A stretch of DNA of 64,000 nucleotides from Panonychus citri (GCF_014898815.1 NW_026515499.1:62001-126000), one strand, 5' to 3'; positions 1-10,889 are shown, counted from the first letter of the stretch. The notes: generated by a model not told the origin, from the sequence alone. A program made the numbers and translations.

Positions 1-603
1 GGTGGTGAGTCAGGATCTTTATCATTGTTAAAAAGAGGTGCAATACGATTAGAAATTAGATTCACATCGGAAACAACAAAACAATATAAGATAATTGTAT
101 TTGCTCAGTTTGATAATTTAATTTCAATAGATAAAGATCGTAATGTTTATATTGTATCTAGATTATTAATGTTAACAACAATTGACATCACTAGATTATT
201 GAGGAAAATATCATATTTTGGTGGGGTATATCCAATAAATCGGTTACCATTAATTTTAAAAAAACCAAGGTCTCTGATCATTAATCTTGATCCTAGTTAC
301 AGACCTGGATCACATTGGGTTGCAGTGCACTTTTATTCTAATGGAACCGCCTTTTATTTTGATTCTTATGGCAGACAGCCGGAGGGGGAAATTTTAACGT
401 TAATCGAACGGTTTGCACCCAGAGGATATGAATTTTCAAGGATGAAGTATCAAAATGATTCAACTACATCTTGTGGCTACTTTTGTGTGTTATTTGTTAT
501 CATGGCTGATCAAAAAAACAAGTTTTTGAAGTTGTTTGAAAAATGTAAAACAGAAAGAAATGAAAGAACCTTGAGTTACTTAATAAAGAGCTTTATTGAT
601 TAA
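1..603 (+). CDS. Maverick/Polinton capsid-tail plus adenain-like cysteine protease ORF, 5' partial
   Basis: The reading frame is open from base 1 and runs to a TAA at 601-603, so the start lies off the left edge. The second half, from the Met at 169, has the fold signature of the adenovirus-type protease (Ulp1-like, C48/C5) that Mavericks/Polintons use for capsid maturation. With that Met as residue 1, I see GSHWV with His49, FDSYG with Asp65, Gln95 and SCGYF with Cys102. The Gln-to-Cys spacing of 7 is as in adenain. The first ~55 residues (LRLE-like IRLEIRF, then FAQFDNLISIDKDRNV) resemble the C-terminal tail of a jelly-roll capsid protein of such elements; that assignment is inference. No stop separates tail and protease, so this is a read-through fusion, or the stop was lost. 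The convergent neighbour is the element's DNA polymerase. Confidence 0.8.
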   Translation, partial: GGESGSLSLLKRGAIRLEIRFTSETTKQYKIIVFAQFDNLISIDKDRNVYIVSRLLMLTTIDITRLLRKISYFGGVYPINRLPLILKKPRSLIINLDPSYRPGSHWVAVHFYSNGTAFYFDSYGRQPEGEILTLIERFAPRGYEFSRMKYQNDSTTSCGYFCVLFVIMADQKNKFLKLFEKCKTERNERTLSYLIKSFID

Positions 604-3600
604 TCTTGAAATGCCCGTAAGCGTAAGAATTTATTTTATCGTTTAACAAATATCGTTTATCTTCAAATGGTGAGATGGCAATTTTTTCATTTTTATACAT
701 TGAAATTTTATGATTTTCAGATCCTATTCTTCTCGTTATCTCTTTATGACATCTCTCTTCATATAAACTCCGTTTGTAGTCGTCAAAGCTCATTTTTTTT
801 TCCACAACAGCTTTTTGTATTCCTTTTGCCCTCTTCTTCTCCCCTTTAGATGATTTAATTATATAAAGTTTTGGCTTGATCGCAATAACTTCGTGAATTG
901 CGTCACCTGCCATCTCATCTTTTAAACAACCAATTTTTTTCTTATTCAAATTTGAATAAAGAGGATGAGATTGGTCCAGGTCACTGAAATCCATAATGTC
1001 CTCAAAGTTTTCATATCATCAATCAGTGAATTGGTCTTGATCTCGAGAATGAATGAATCAGTATCAGAGTAGACCAAAGTTACATTTTCTTTATAAAATG
1101 ATTTGAAACGATCATAATAAAGTTTGTAGACATGTAATTTCGATAACTCTAAAACACTAAATCCAGCAACAATAGCTTTGTCCATCAGTACTTTTTCAGG
1201 TTTTTTCTGTATCAAAACTTTATCTTCATTGAGTATTTTAAATCTTTGACAAAACGGATTGGCTATTTTTTTAGTAGCAATTTTTTCACTCATTACTAAA
1301 TCAACATTTACATGTTTTCTTTTATCCTCCATAAGTTTTCCATAGATACTGTTGACAAAAAGTTTATATAATGATGATGTAAATGAGTCAACAGCTTGAT
1401 GACGTTTCAATGTACAAAAGTCAATGTAAGGTTTTAACCATGCCTTTTGTTTGAATGTTATCACTGATGAATCTTATCAACAATTAGTCCATTTTGTAAG
1501 TAGAATTTTAAATTACGATAATGTAAGACATATCTTTACGAGGTAAAATGTTGATACAAGTTTTCTGATGATGATGGTTTAGTTCCTTGCATGTTGAGCT
1601 GATGAAAGAGATTAAGAGTGTATGGACTCAACATATTTTTATCAATTTTCATTCGATGAGGGCCATTGGGAAATCATTATGAAGCTCATGAAGAGATTCA
1701 GGGTAAATAAGATCGAGTTCTAAAATATAACCATCATCAGCATCATCTTCTGTATTGATAATCATTTGAATCAACTCAAAGTCATCCGACCAATTGAACC
1801 ACTTGTAAGAGCTAAACGGTAATACGTCAATCATCGCACTTCCATAAAGATTATTAACATCAAAGTATAATAAATGAATTTGATCACCGCCATCGTAACA
1901 AGGTGTCTTAGGATTATTAGCGATAGCATGACGTTTAGCAACAGTTGTGAATCCACCTCTAATTCCATTTTCAATCATTAATAACATATCAATTTGAGTG
2001 AAAAGTTCAATAGATATTTTCAACATTTAAGTGCTGCAGCGAATGATAAACCAGGACAAGTCATATAATGAGGTGGATCGATTCCAAAATCACTTAAGCT
2101 TGTATCACGAAAGTTTTCAAAAACAGCTGCTAACATATAAATGTCTACTTTTAGATACAAATCAATCAGATCTCCTAATTTTTCACATTTGAATTGTGAC
2201 CAAATTCTCTCTAGTCTTTGATACATTTCATCACTAATGTGTGAATCATTAAGAGATGAATAGAATAGCTCCTTAGCAGGGAGATTGCGTTCATCAAACT
2301 TATCAATTCCAGTTAGATATTCATATGGAAGAGTAGCTTTACCCATCAGATCTTTCAAATCAAGATCAAACCACTCTTGTTCTAGAAACTTTTTCTTGTC
2401 ATCAATTGATAAGTTTTTACTCAATGTATCGAGAGAAGCAGGTAAAAATCCATAGGAATCTAGGAAGGCGAACTCATCCACATACCAACCAATGTATTTT
2501 TCCATAGTTGTGGGTATAATTTTGAGATTGTCGGAGAATGATGAGCTGTTGATTGTGTCAATGATAATGTGACCATCATAATTTTTCAAATTGTGGAATA
2601 TAATTGGAATTCGCGATGGAATTTGATAATTAACATTACAGTTATTATGAGCGGCACCTCTGAACTCTCCAGTGAAATGATCATGATCAGCCACTGATCG
2701 TCCTTAATGGTTTCTCACATATCCAACAGTTGATAGCATTTATCATTTCACCCTCAATTTCACTTGTCATCACTAATGGTTTTTGAGCTTGTTTAGTGTA
2801 CAAAGCAGCATTTATCGCTGACTTTTTAAGATTTTCAAGAAAGTCAGGGATCAAATTTTCACCATGTTTAAATTGTTTATCAATTACTTTTTTGTTCCAA
2901 TCAACAACAATGTAACCATAACTACAAGGTAAATGAACAAATGGTTTCTTAGGATCGTTGGTTGGAACATTAAGACACTCAAAGTCACAATAAACGATGA
3001 TCGGGTGTTTGACCTCTTTTTTAAGATCTTTACGTTCGCAAAAGTTCCTTCTTGGTTTATTTTCAGTTGGAAATGGCATGACAATTTTTTGCGCAGGTTT
3101 AGTTGAACAATCCATTAGATGATTGTCTAACTGCCATTGAAATCGGAAACCAGAAAGACAACGCTCGCAATGAGCTCTATGCCACCCACTCCTTCGGTTC
3201 AAAAGTCTTTGAAAGTTGGAAATTGTATAGTAATGATCATCATACCAAAATAAACGGACATGGTGAGGAGCTTGTTTGTTACTCACTCGAAGTGGTACAA
3301 CATACTTTTGATTTGTATCATATGTGAAAACACTTACACTTATTTCATTTTCGATCGAATTTGGTGATTTGATCAATGTCAACTTTGCCTCTGAACTTCT
3401 GGAAGTTGTGACGGTTTATTAAATTAGTATATTGGGTTATTCTTGATGGATGACTCGGATTGTAAATACCACATAAAACACTGTACATGAAACAATCATT
3501 GTCACATTCGATCGTTATAATACACTTTTTGCTTATCAATTCCTGGGGTAACTTATTTGCAAAGCAACCTCCGCGATGTGGTTTATATTTTGCAATCCAA

Positions 3601-4376
3601 ATAGTCATCTCAGGAATGTCCATTATCCAGAAACCACTACCCTTTTCAGTGAACTGTTCGATTATCTCTTTCATTTCCAAGAAACTTTCATCTATAGAAT
3701 GAAGAATATCAGTTGCTGGTAATAGTGATTTGAATATTGATGGAATATTTGTTTCGACTACTTCATCCATACCCACTTTTTGGAACATAACATTTAAGAA
3801 AATCATGTATTTTACAGGACCTAGTTCCTGTAACGATGAGAGAAGTAGATTATACAGTTGAAGTTGTATCCTCTTTTTCACAAGATCTATGTCAATTAAT
3901 CCATCTAACTTGCGTTGATAAACACGAAAAACTTTACGGAAGGCTGAATGTTTAAGAGTAAATGATGATAATGATTCCGATGGTCTAGGTAATTCCATAA
4001 GTGATTGTGATGAACATACATTTTTATGGGCATTGAGTCTGTATCTGTTGGAAAAATAATGTCTACAGGATGGACACTTGAATTTCACTTTTTCTTTGTT
4101 TTTTGTTGGCTTAACTTTTTTAATATCACTGATAATTGATTCTTGTTGGAGAAAAATGTCCATTCGTCTATCATCTGTTGAACTACACTCATGAGATAAA
4201 TAATCGATCAATATTTCAGCTTCAAATTGACAACTTGGACAAACAAAAGAGTCCTTAGATTTTTTAGCTGGCGATTGGTCAAAAATGTCCATTCTTTTAC
4301 AATTACCCACACAACAATGATGAGATAAATAATCCCCGAGGTTAGAATATGAATGAAAGCAACAAGTGCACTTCAT
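593..4376 (-). pseudogene. Protein-primed family B DNA polymerase of a Maverick/Polinton, broken by frameshifts
   Basis: This is the replicative polymerase of the element, read from 4376 down. Recognisable parts in order are three Cys/His finger-like motifs (4376-4000), exonuclease motif I (YCDFEC, ~2980), the DHDHFTGEFRGAAHN block (~2690), exonuclease motif II (FHNLKNYDGH, ~2590), palm motif A (YFDVNNLYGS, ~1860), motif B (KLFVNSIYGK, ~1350), motif C (VYSDTDSF, ~1070) and a C-terminal block beginning MDFSDLDQSHPLYS (~994). The frame changes near 3345-3382, 2687-2694, 2020-2026 and 946-994. The stretch 1465-1648 keeps family-like sequence only in shifting frames with a stop. A TTTTCAG lies just before the first Met, so an upstream exon is possible. 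The 5-kb CPSF1 exon in this window is intact, so the breaks look like true decay rather than base-call error. Confidence 0.9.
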
Positions 4377-4459
4377 AACCTGAAAATAGATAATTAGTTA
4401 TACATTAAAAAATTACACGATAAATGAATGAGAAAGAAGATTAAAATTGATTTCAATAT

Positions 4460-4843
4460 TTAATAATTTTTTAAATAAAACTTCCAGTGATTTACACCTC
4501 TTTTCAATACAGAAATGGTTTCATTAATTCTTGATATAACAATAAAGTTTTTAGAATTTTTAACTAATTTTCTTTTTGCTCTTTCAAGTTTGATTATTTT
4601 TCCATAGAGTTCGATAATTTTAGATTTAACTCTTCCTCGCATTACAACTTTCCTCACTCGCCTTTCTCTATCGATAAACTCTTCCCAAAGTCGCTCGAAT
4701 CGCCCTCCGTCCAATTCCATAGGATCAAAAGAATAGTTATCTATGTTGTATCTATTCATAATTTGTTCAAACTAAAACAAAAAATTAAATATTAAAATCA
4801 ATTTAGGTAGAAAAGATAAACTTACTTCATGAGATAATTCCAT
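4460..4843 (-). CDS. Small charged spliced protein, unrecognised (cluster gene B)
   Basis: Two exons are inferred: 4843-4826 (MELSHE) and 4771-4460, joined across a 54-nt intron (GTAAGT...TTTTAG). The model gives about 109 residues, rich in Arg/Lys/Glu and probably helical in the second half. The C-terminal pattern (aliphatic-rich helices ending in an aromatic-rich stretch, NHWKFYLKNY) loosely resembles the two paralogues at 5898-6294 and 6517-6887, but the match is too weak to call. The ATG lies inside the last coding exon of the next gene upstream (4822-5241), in another frame. A downstream Met at 4759 could also start the protein. I do not recognise a family, and the function is unknown. 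Confidence 0.45.
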
Positions 4844-5241
4844 TTTTCTGGTACAGTTAGCTTACAATTAGATCCCCAAACACTAGAAATAATGAAACAT
4901 GAATGAGAAAAAACTTTCAAGATCTCGGGTTTTATATCATCCTTGACCGTTAAATTTATCATTTGAATTACAACCACTCACCGTGCATCATTTAATTTGA
5001 GGCGGAGCTTAACCTCTGCAAGTTTTTCCCGAGCTGATTTATGTATTTTATGATCAATGATTAAGTCTGGTCTAAAATACCCTCGAATGGAATGATAATA
5101 TTGAGTTACATCTTCCACATTGCTATTCCATGTAGAAAAACAATAATCTATTTGTTTAACTGTAAACAATTGTTCATATTTTTTGTATTCAAAAAAAGCT
5201 ATCTCAAGAGAAAAAGCGTATTTAGTAAATTGAAGTTTCAT
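4822..5241 (-). CDS. Small spliced protein, unrecognised (cluster gene C)
   Basis: The exon 5241-4982 starts at a Met and ends at a GTGAGT donor. It joins in frame (codon CG|T) to 4882-4822, giving a short ending WNYLMK and a TAA, about 106 residues. A possible acceptor (TTCCAG) sits 5' of the Met, so an upstream exon may exist. The protein is basic (HKIHKSAREKLAEVKLRLK) with several aromatic residues and no recognised domain. If instead the donor at 4825 is used, the tail changes and the exon feeds into gene B, so transcripts of the two may overlap. It sits 75 bp downstream of the zinc-finger-like gene D on the same strand. The function is unknown. Confidence 0.4.
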
Positions 5242-5315
5242 CTCTCTGGAATAACTATAGTTTTTTATGGATGGAATAAGATTAACTGGCTCAAAATAAG
5301 GTCGGATTTTGGCTC

Positions 5316-5879
5316 AATGTGCCATCCACGATTTTAAGTTCCTCTGCTTTATCCGTTCCATACACCCTGGTTTTCGAGGTTGACGATCACCATCAATGTC
5401 AATACCAACAACATGTAACATTATATTCCGTATTTTCGAAAAACACAAACCACAGTAAACACACATCCATTGCCATCGCCAATCGTTGTTACCTAAATTT
5501 TCATTTACTAAATAAAAACAATGAAAATAAATTTTCTCACAAATAAGAACTCACCATATGGAGATGAAATAATCCGCATTTTTGGTCTAAACTTTGGCGG
5601 ACAGGCACGATTTATTAAAGGAAAAAGGTCAAATTCTTTTATACCGAAACACGGATTTTCAAACCGAAAAATATCATGAGGATGACGATTTTTTTCTTCA
5701 TCTTCTAACCTTTCTTTCACACACTTTAGGTATATCTCATCACTAAACATGATTATCAATTGAGGAAAATCTAGAAAGAAATTGATATTTATCCCGTTTT
5801 TTGCGCACGTTACTGAGTTTAAACAAGAGATTGAAGTAGAAGAGAAAAAGTTTAATGAAAAAACAAAAAGGTAGTGCAT
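5316..5879 (-). CDS. Two-exon protein with a CGxCF/H/C zinc-finger-like motif (cluster gene D)
   Basis: Exon 5879-5555 ends in TAT G|GTGAGT and joins 5492-5316 (AAATTTAG|GT) in frame. The start may be the Met at 5879 or the internal Met at about 5751, because TACCCAG before 5879 could be an acceptor. The second exon encodes CVYCGLCFSKIRN, then HVVGIDIDGDR and a Cys about 14 residues after the His, and stops at 5316. This matches the layout of the motif in the gene at 7474-10727 (CGYCF, RHIFGRDD, R, C), so the two are probably related. A C2HC zinc site is inferred. I know no family with this exact pattern. Neighbours are other small unrecognised minus-strand genes. Confidence 0.5.
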
Positions 5880-5897
5880 TCTGGGTACAAATCAGAT

Positions 5898-6294
5898 TTA
5901 GATATGATTAGGTATATCTGGGTGGTATCGATTTACGTTTTCTTTGATATATTTACGTTCGAACTTTTTGAATCCAATATACAAAAGATAATCAAGATAA
6001 TTAATTTCGGATTTGATCCACATATTCTCCCATTCTGATCGTCCATTGAATCGCATTTCAATTTCTAATAGTTTTTTGTGACCAAATATTGTAGCATAAT
6101 CATTGATGAATTGTTTTTTCTCGTCGGTCAACCACTCATCAGCTGCTTTTTCATTGTGTAGAAGTAACCAAAACTTCAAGTCGGTCATAACCGGGACAAT
6201 TTCGATGTTTTCCTGAAATAAGTAAAAAAAAGATTGTTAAATTAGTAAAGTAACAATTATTTAAATTAGAAAAATAGATGAATAAACTCACCAT
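5898..6294 (-). CDS. Small spliced protein, ATG-only first exon (cluster gene E1)
   Basis: The first coding exon is just the ATG (6294-6292), directly followed by GTGAGT. Exon 2, 6212-5898, starts after TTTCAG with GAAAACATC and gives about 105 residues. The middle reads GRSEWENMWIKSEINYLDYL, an obvious relative of NKDEWANLWLKTEIDYFKEQ in the next gene (6517-6887), which has the same one-codon first exon. The protein is rich in Trp, Tyr, Glu and Lys, has no signal peptide or membrane segment, and is probably all-helical. No family is recognised. The two genes look like a tandem duplication within this cluster. Confidence 0.55.
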
Positions 6295-6516
6295 TATTAG
6301 TTAGTTGAAATATTTAATTTGAAGCGTACTTTTCAAGCTATAAATTTGCTTTGATAATTTCCACTGTTTAATTTTTCTTTATATAGCAATGGTGAAGGTT
6401 GTCTTGAATGCATCAATGATATCGCGATTTTGAGATAATAAAATTTGAAACAGATCGATATAATTATAATTAATTCACTTTTAATTAATTCAGTTTTTAA
6501 ATCAGTCTTAATTAAT

Positions 6517-6887
6517 TCATTGGTTTGTTTCTAGAAAAATGCACATTTTTTTGATTAAAATGAAGTCTTCCCACAACTGTTCTTTAAAATAATCTATCTC
6601 GGTTTTTAACCAAAGGTTCGCCCATTCATCTTTGTTATTTGTCTCCAGTTGTAATTCCATTGTTTTAATGGAATCATAGTAGGAGAGAAAGGATTTGTAC
6701 ATAGCATGGAGATCGATATGGTTGTACTTAACCACCGCCTTCCTTATCTGGAAAAGAATCTTCCAAAAGGTGTCATCATTAAGATTGACAGTCTTGTAAG
6801 AAAAATCCTAAGAAAAAAGAAAAAAGAAAAAAGAGAAAGAAATGATATTAACGGTTGACCAAGATAAAAAGAAACAAAACTCACCAT
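6517..6887 (-). CDS. Small spliced protein, ATG-only first exon (cluster gene E2)
   Basis: The start ATG is 6887-6885, at the very end of its exon (ATG|GTGAGT). The second exon 6807-6517 follows CTTAG and gives about 97 residues starting MDFSYKTVN. It shares with E1 the core pattern W-A/E-N-x-W-x-K-T/S-E-I-x-Y and a preceding xMELQLE/LEIEMRF stretch, as well as the intron position and phase. No signal peptide or transmembrane segment is visible. No domain is recognised and the function is unknown. The identical gene architecture argues that both are real rather than chance frames. Confidence 0.55.
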
Positions 6888-7473
6888 TTTAAGGTTCAAG
6901 ATTTGTTCAAGGTTTCAATCAAAGGATAAAAACAAAATGAAAGAAAATGATTTTTCGCTCGTCATTTTATTCAGTTGCAAGACATTATCTTCATTGACGA
7001 TCATTGCCTTGAGCATATAAATTAGATACATTTTATCTCTTTTTAAGATAATCTTATAATCCTATCCTAAGGGGATAATTAAACTTATTGCAACATCTTG
7101 ATAGCATTTTGGTGAATCTCTAACATAACCTGAGGGTCTATTATAAATATAATTAATTATCCTTTAGTTAATCTTAAAGCTATAATTCATTGATAAGAGC
7201 AAAGATAAAATGGTTAACTTAGCTGCTTTCGATTAAGCACCCACCCTACACCACGTGGAGGTGTTAACCTTGTAGGGCACCTGAAAAGAAATAAACAATG
7301 AAAAAATGATGAGTAATAGATAATCATTTGAGTAGTGCTGTTTAATTTTGTCAATTTCGATAAAATAACCAATGGTTACAAATTTCTAATGATTACAAAT
7401 TTATAAAAGTAAAAAAGATAAAAGCAAAATTTATGTATTACAAATGTATTACAATGAAAAAGAATGAATTGTA
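6888..7473. other. Intergenic spacer with a small hairpin
   Basis: No gene is seen here. CCCTACA (7244-7250) and TGTAGGG (7271-7277) form an inverted repeat around a 20-nt loop that contains CACGTG. The rest is AT-rich and unremarkable. Confidence 0.4.
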
Positions 7474-10400
7474 TTAATCACCAATTATTTCAGGATTGGT
7501 GATTTTGTGATTTTTCGTAAAATGCCGATTGAATTCACGCACAATTTTCCGTGGTATCGGATCATCAAAACCATAAGATGGATCGTTTATAATGATTCTC
7601 GCCCATGGATCTCTAAGAGGAGTATTATGGATATCACGCGCCATTAAATTGTCGATTTCGATCCTTTTCGAGCAAACAGTTGCGAATCTATTTGTAGAAT
7701 CGTCTCTCCCAAAGATGTGACGAACAAGAAGGTCAGCTCTACATTTAGTAGTGAAACAGTAACCGCATTCAAAAGCATAAGGGTATTTTTTGATGAAATC
7801 ATTATGAAATTTCTGGGTTTGGCTGACAAAAACAAGTTGTTTTTTCTCTTCTTCTGGAAGATCCTCGTATTTTCTACGCTTCAACGATGTATTGTTCCTC
7901 TCATCGTAATCAACTAAATCTTTCTGTTCGAAAAGAGGGTCTTTATAGCGACCTCTCCAATAAGGTTTGCCTTGATATTCAATGATTTCAATAAGAGTAC
8001 TTTCAGCATAGGATAGATTTTTGAACTTTACTATTTGATTTGTCCGCACCTAAATGATAAAAGTTTCAAATTATTGTCGATAAATTGTGTGGATATCAGT
8101 AAACTTACGTTTTCGCCCGTTGGGTATCGTAAAACCAATTCGGCATGACCACCAACATATTCTTCCTCGTTATACTCATCTGAATTAGCAGCTGAAGTAG
8201 AGGGGACCGAAGGTGCTAATGTAGGCGAAGATGGAATCAAAGGGGTCGTTGTTGAGCGTAAATTATATCTAGTTTGCTGATCAATATTTTGTGTCCCTAT
8301 TGATTCACTCGTGATGTCTTGTTGCAGAGAATCTGATACGATGGAAAGAGGACCGGGGCTTTCATCAGAGGCGGACGTGTTGTTTTCTTGGGATGAGAAG
8401 AAAGAAATATGAAATTAAGATGCTAAGTCCCAATAGGTGATAAAATCTTATCCCCTGATTCAAATTGATTGAAACTCATGTCGATTAATACTACTATTAC
8501 TTCCTATCATTTGACACCCTAATCATCTGTCGCTGACGACTTGAACATAATCTATTGTCAGTAGCTAATATCATAATGTTAAGTCCCAATAGGTGATAAA
8601 ATCTTATCCCCTGATTCAAATTGATTGAAACTCATGTCGATTAATACTACTATTACTTCCTATCATTTGACACCCTAATCATCTGTCGCTGACGACTTGA
8701 ACATAATCTATTGTCAGTAGCTAATATCATAATGTTAAGTCCCAATAGGTGATAAAATCTTATCCCCAAATTTAAATTGATTGAAACTCATGTCGATTAA
8801 TACTACTATTATTCCCTATCATTTGACACCCTAATCATTTGTCGCTGACGACTTGAACATAATCTATTGTCAGTAGCTATTAACATAATGTTAAGTTCCA
8901 ATAGGTGATAAAATCTTATCCCCTGATTCAAATTGATTGAAACTCATGTCGATTAATACTACTATTACTTCCTATCATTTGACACCCTAATCATCTGTCG
9001 CTGACGACTTGAACATAATCTATTGTCAGTAGCTAATATCATAATGTTAAGTCCCAATAGGTGATAAAATCTTATCCCCTGATTCAAATTGATTGAAACT
9101 CATGTCGATTAATACTACTATTACTTCCTATCATTTGACACCTAATCATCTGTCGCTGACGACTTGAACATAATCTATTGTCAGTAGCTAATATCATAAT
9201 GTTAAGTCCCAATAGGTGATAAAATCTTATCCCCTGATTCAAATTGATTGAAACTCATGTCGATTAATACTACTATTATTCCCTATCATTTGACACCCTA
9301 ATCATTTGTCGCTGACGACTTGAACATAATCTATTGTCAGTAGCTATTAACATAATGTTAAGTTCCAATAGGTGATAAAATCTTATCCCCTGATTCAAAT
9401 TGATTGAAACTCATGTCGATTAATACTACTATTACTTCCTATCATTTGACACCCTAATCATCTGTCGCTGACGACTTGAACATAATCTATTGTCAGTAGC
9501 TAATATCATAATGTTAAGTCCCAATAGGTGATAAAATCTTATCCCCAAATTTAAATTGATTGAAACTCATGTCGATTAATACTACTATTATTCCCTATCA
9601 TTTGACACCCTAATCATTTGTCGCTGACGACTTGAACATAATCTATTGTCAGTAGCTATTAACATAATGTTAAGTTCCAATAGGTGATAAAATCTTATCC
9701 CTGATTCAAATTGATTGAAACTCATGTCGATTAATACTATTACTTCCTATCATTTGACACCCTAATCATCTGTCGCTGACGACTTGAACATAATCTATTG
9801 TCAGTAGCTAATATCATAATGTTAAGTCCCAATAGGTGATAAAATCTTATCCCCTGATTCAAATTGATTGAAACTCATGTCGATTAATACTACTATTACT
9901 TCCTATCATTTGACACCCTAATCATCTGTCGCTGACGACTTGAACATAATCTATTGTCAGTAGCTAATATCATAATGTTAAGTCCCAATAGGTGATAAAA
10001 TCTTATCCCCTGATTCAAATTGATTGAAACTCATGTCGATTAATACTACTATTACTTCCTATCATTTGACACCCTAATCATTTGTCGCTGACGACTTGAA
10101 CATAATCTATTTTTATTATCACAATAATTGACATGTTATATTTGATTCCTAAGGCAAACTCACCTGCAGAACTAGTTTCAGATGTTGATGGAGCAGTGAT
10201 TCGTTGTTCCAAACGCATTCGTCTGGCCGCTCGCAGTTCATTTAATCGGTTTTCTGTCTCTCTGATCTCTTCATCCTCTTCCACAGTGAGTTGGTGAGCT
10301 TCCGGTTGGGTCGTTTGAGGATTCTCATTTTGTTGATCAGTTGCTAATATAGGAAAAATGTTCATAATCAATGTTAATAGTCATGGTAAAGTTTTATTCA

Positions 10401-10727
10401 AAAAGAAAAAAAATTGTCACCACCGTGGTTTGAACGTATTCCCTTGCATACACAAAGCTAACGTCTTACCACTATGCTATCATTCAGATTCAACTGAAAA
10501 AATTTTTAAAATCGGAGTTTTAATAGTGTCTTGTAGTCAAAATTAGGTGCATGGTGTTTTTTTCTATTCATGAGGGTCACCTCATTTCATCAAAATTCAT
10601 GATTTTAGACTATAACAATGATTTAAATTAACTTATGTTAGGCTAAAAACAACTCACCAGATCTACTTTGAGGGTTATTGTTCATATTCGCGTTGCTTGA
10701 TGAATTTAGATTTTCATCAAAAACCAT
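7474..10727 (-). CDS. Four-exon acidic/coiled protein with a CGxCF zinc-finger-like motif; satellite array in intron 3 (cluster gene F)
   Basis: Exons 10727-10658, 10343-10164, 8386-8109 and 8049-7474 join in consistent phases (1, 1, 0) to give about 367 residues. The N-terminal half is Asn/Gln/Ser/Thr-rich. A charged helix follows (VEEDEEIRETENRLNELRAA, then an Arg-rich run), then a Ser/Pro/Thr-rich stretch. The C-terminal half is ordered, with WRGRYKD, FECGYCFTTKCRADLLVRH, GRDD and a distal Cys, matching the motif in the gene at 5316-5879. The last ~60 residues are basic and aromatic (REFNRHFTKNHK). Intron 3 (10163-8387) is almost wholly a 156-bp tandem repeat; the other introns are ~60 and ~310 nt. 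The start is the first Met after TTAAAG, so an upstream exon is possible. No family is recognised. Nuclear or nucleic-acid binding is only a guess. Confidence 0.6.
8425..10111. repeat. 156-bp tandem satellite array, 10 full plus 1 partial copy
   Basis: The landmark AAGTCCCAATAGGTG or AAGTTCCAATAGGTG recurs at 8425, 8581, 8737, 8893, 9049, 9204, 9360, 9516, 9672, 9824 and 9980. The spacing is 156 bp except 155 and 152 where short deletions occur. Two variants differ at several linked sites: form A (CTGATTCAAATTG, ACTTCC, CATCTG, CTAATATC) and form B (AAATTTAAATTG, ATTCCC, CATTTG, CTATTAAC). Copies 3 and 8 are B, copy 6 is an A/B mosaic, and the rest are A. The last copy ends in the element near 10111. 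The whole array lies inside intron 3 of gene F. The unit is about one nucleosome long. Confidence 0.97.
10417..10485 (-). repeat. tRNA-like / SINE-head element with Pol III A and B boxes
   Basis: On the minus strand TAGCATAGTGG (10479-10469) fits the A box TRGYNNARNNG, and GTTCAAACC (10435-10427) fits the B box GWTCRANNC, 33 nt apart. A run of eight T follows on the same strand (10412-10405), as at a Pol III terminator. The T-arm stem does not pair well, so this is a degenerate tRNA or tRNA-derived SINE head rather than a working tRNA. It lies in intron 1 of gene F. Confidence 0.55.
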
Positions 10728-10889
10728 ACCTTTAATGATTGAAAAATGATTAAGCGTTAGTCTTAATATAAAAACATTCTTATTAAAATTCTTACCCAGA
10801 ATGAATAGATAAGTGATTGGTAGTTTGAAAAAAAACATGATTGATAATATAAATTCAGTTTTGAAAAAGATTTTAGCAAAAGAATTCAC

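Noticed and set aside
8425..10111. Regular repeat array considered as CRISPR
   Set aside because: Units are 156 bp and repeat end to end with no unique spacers, in a eukaryotic intron; it is a satellite.
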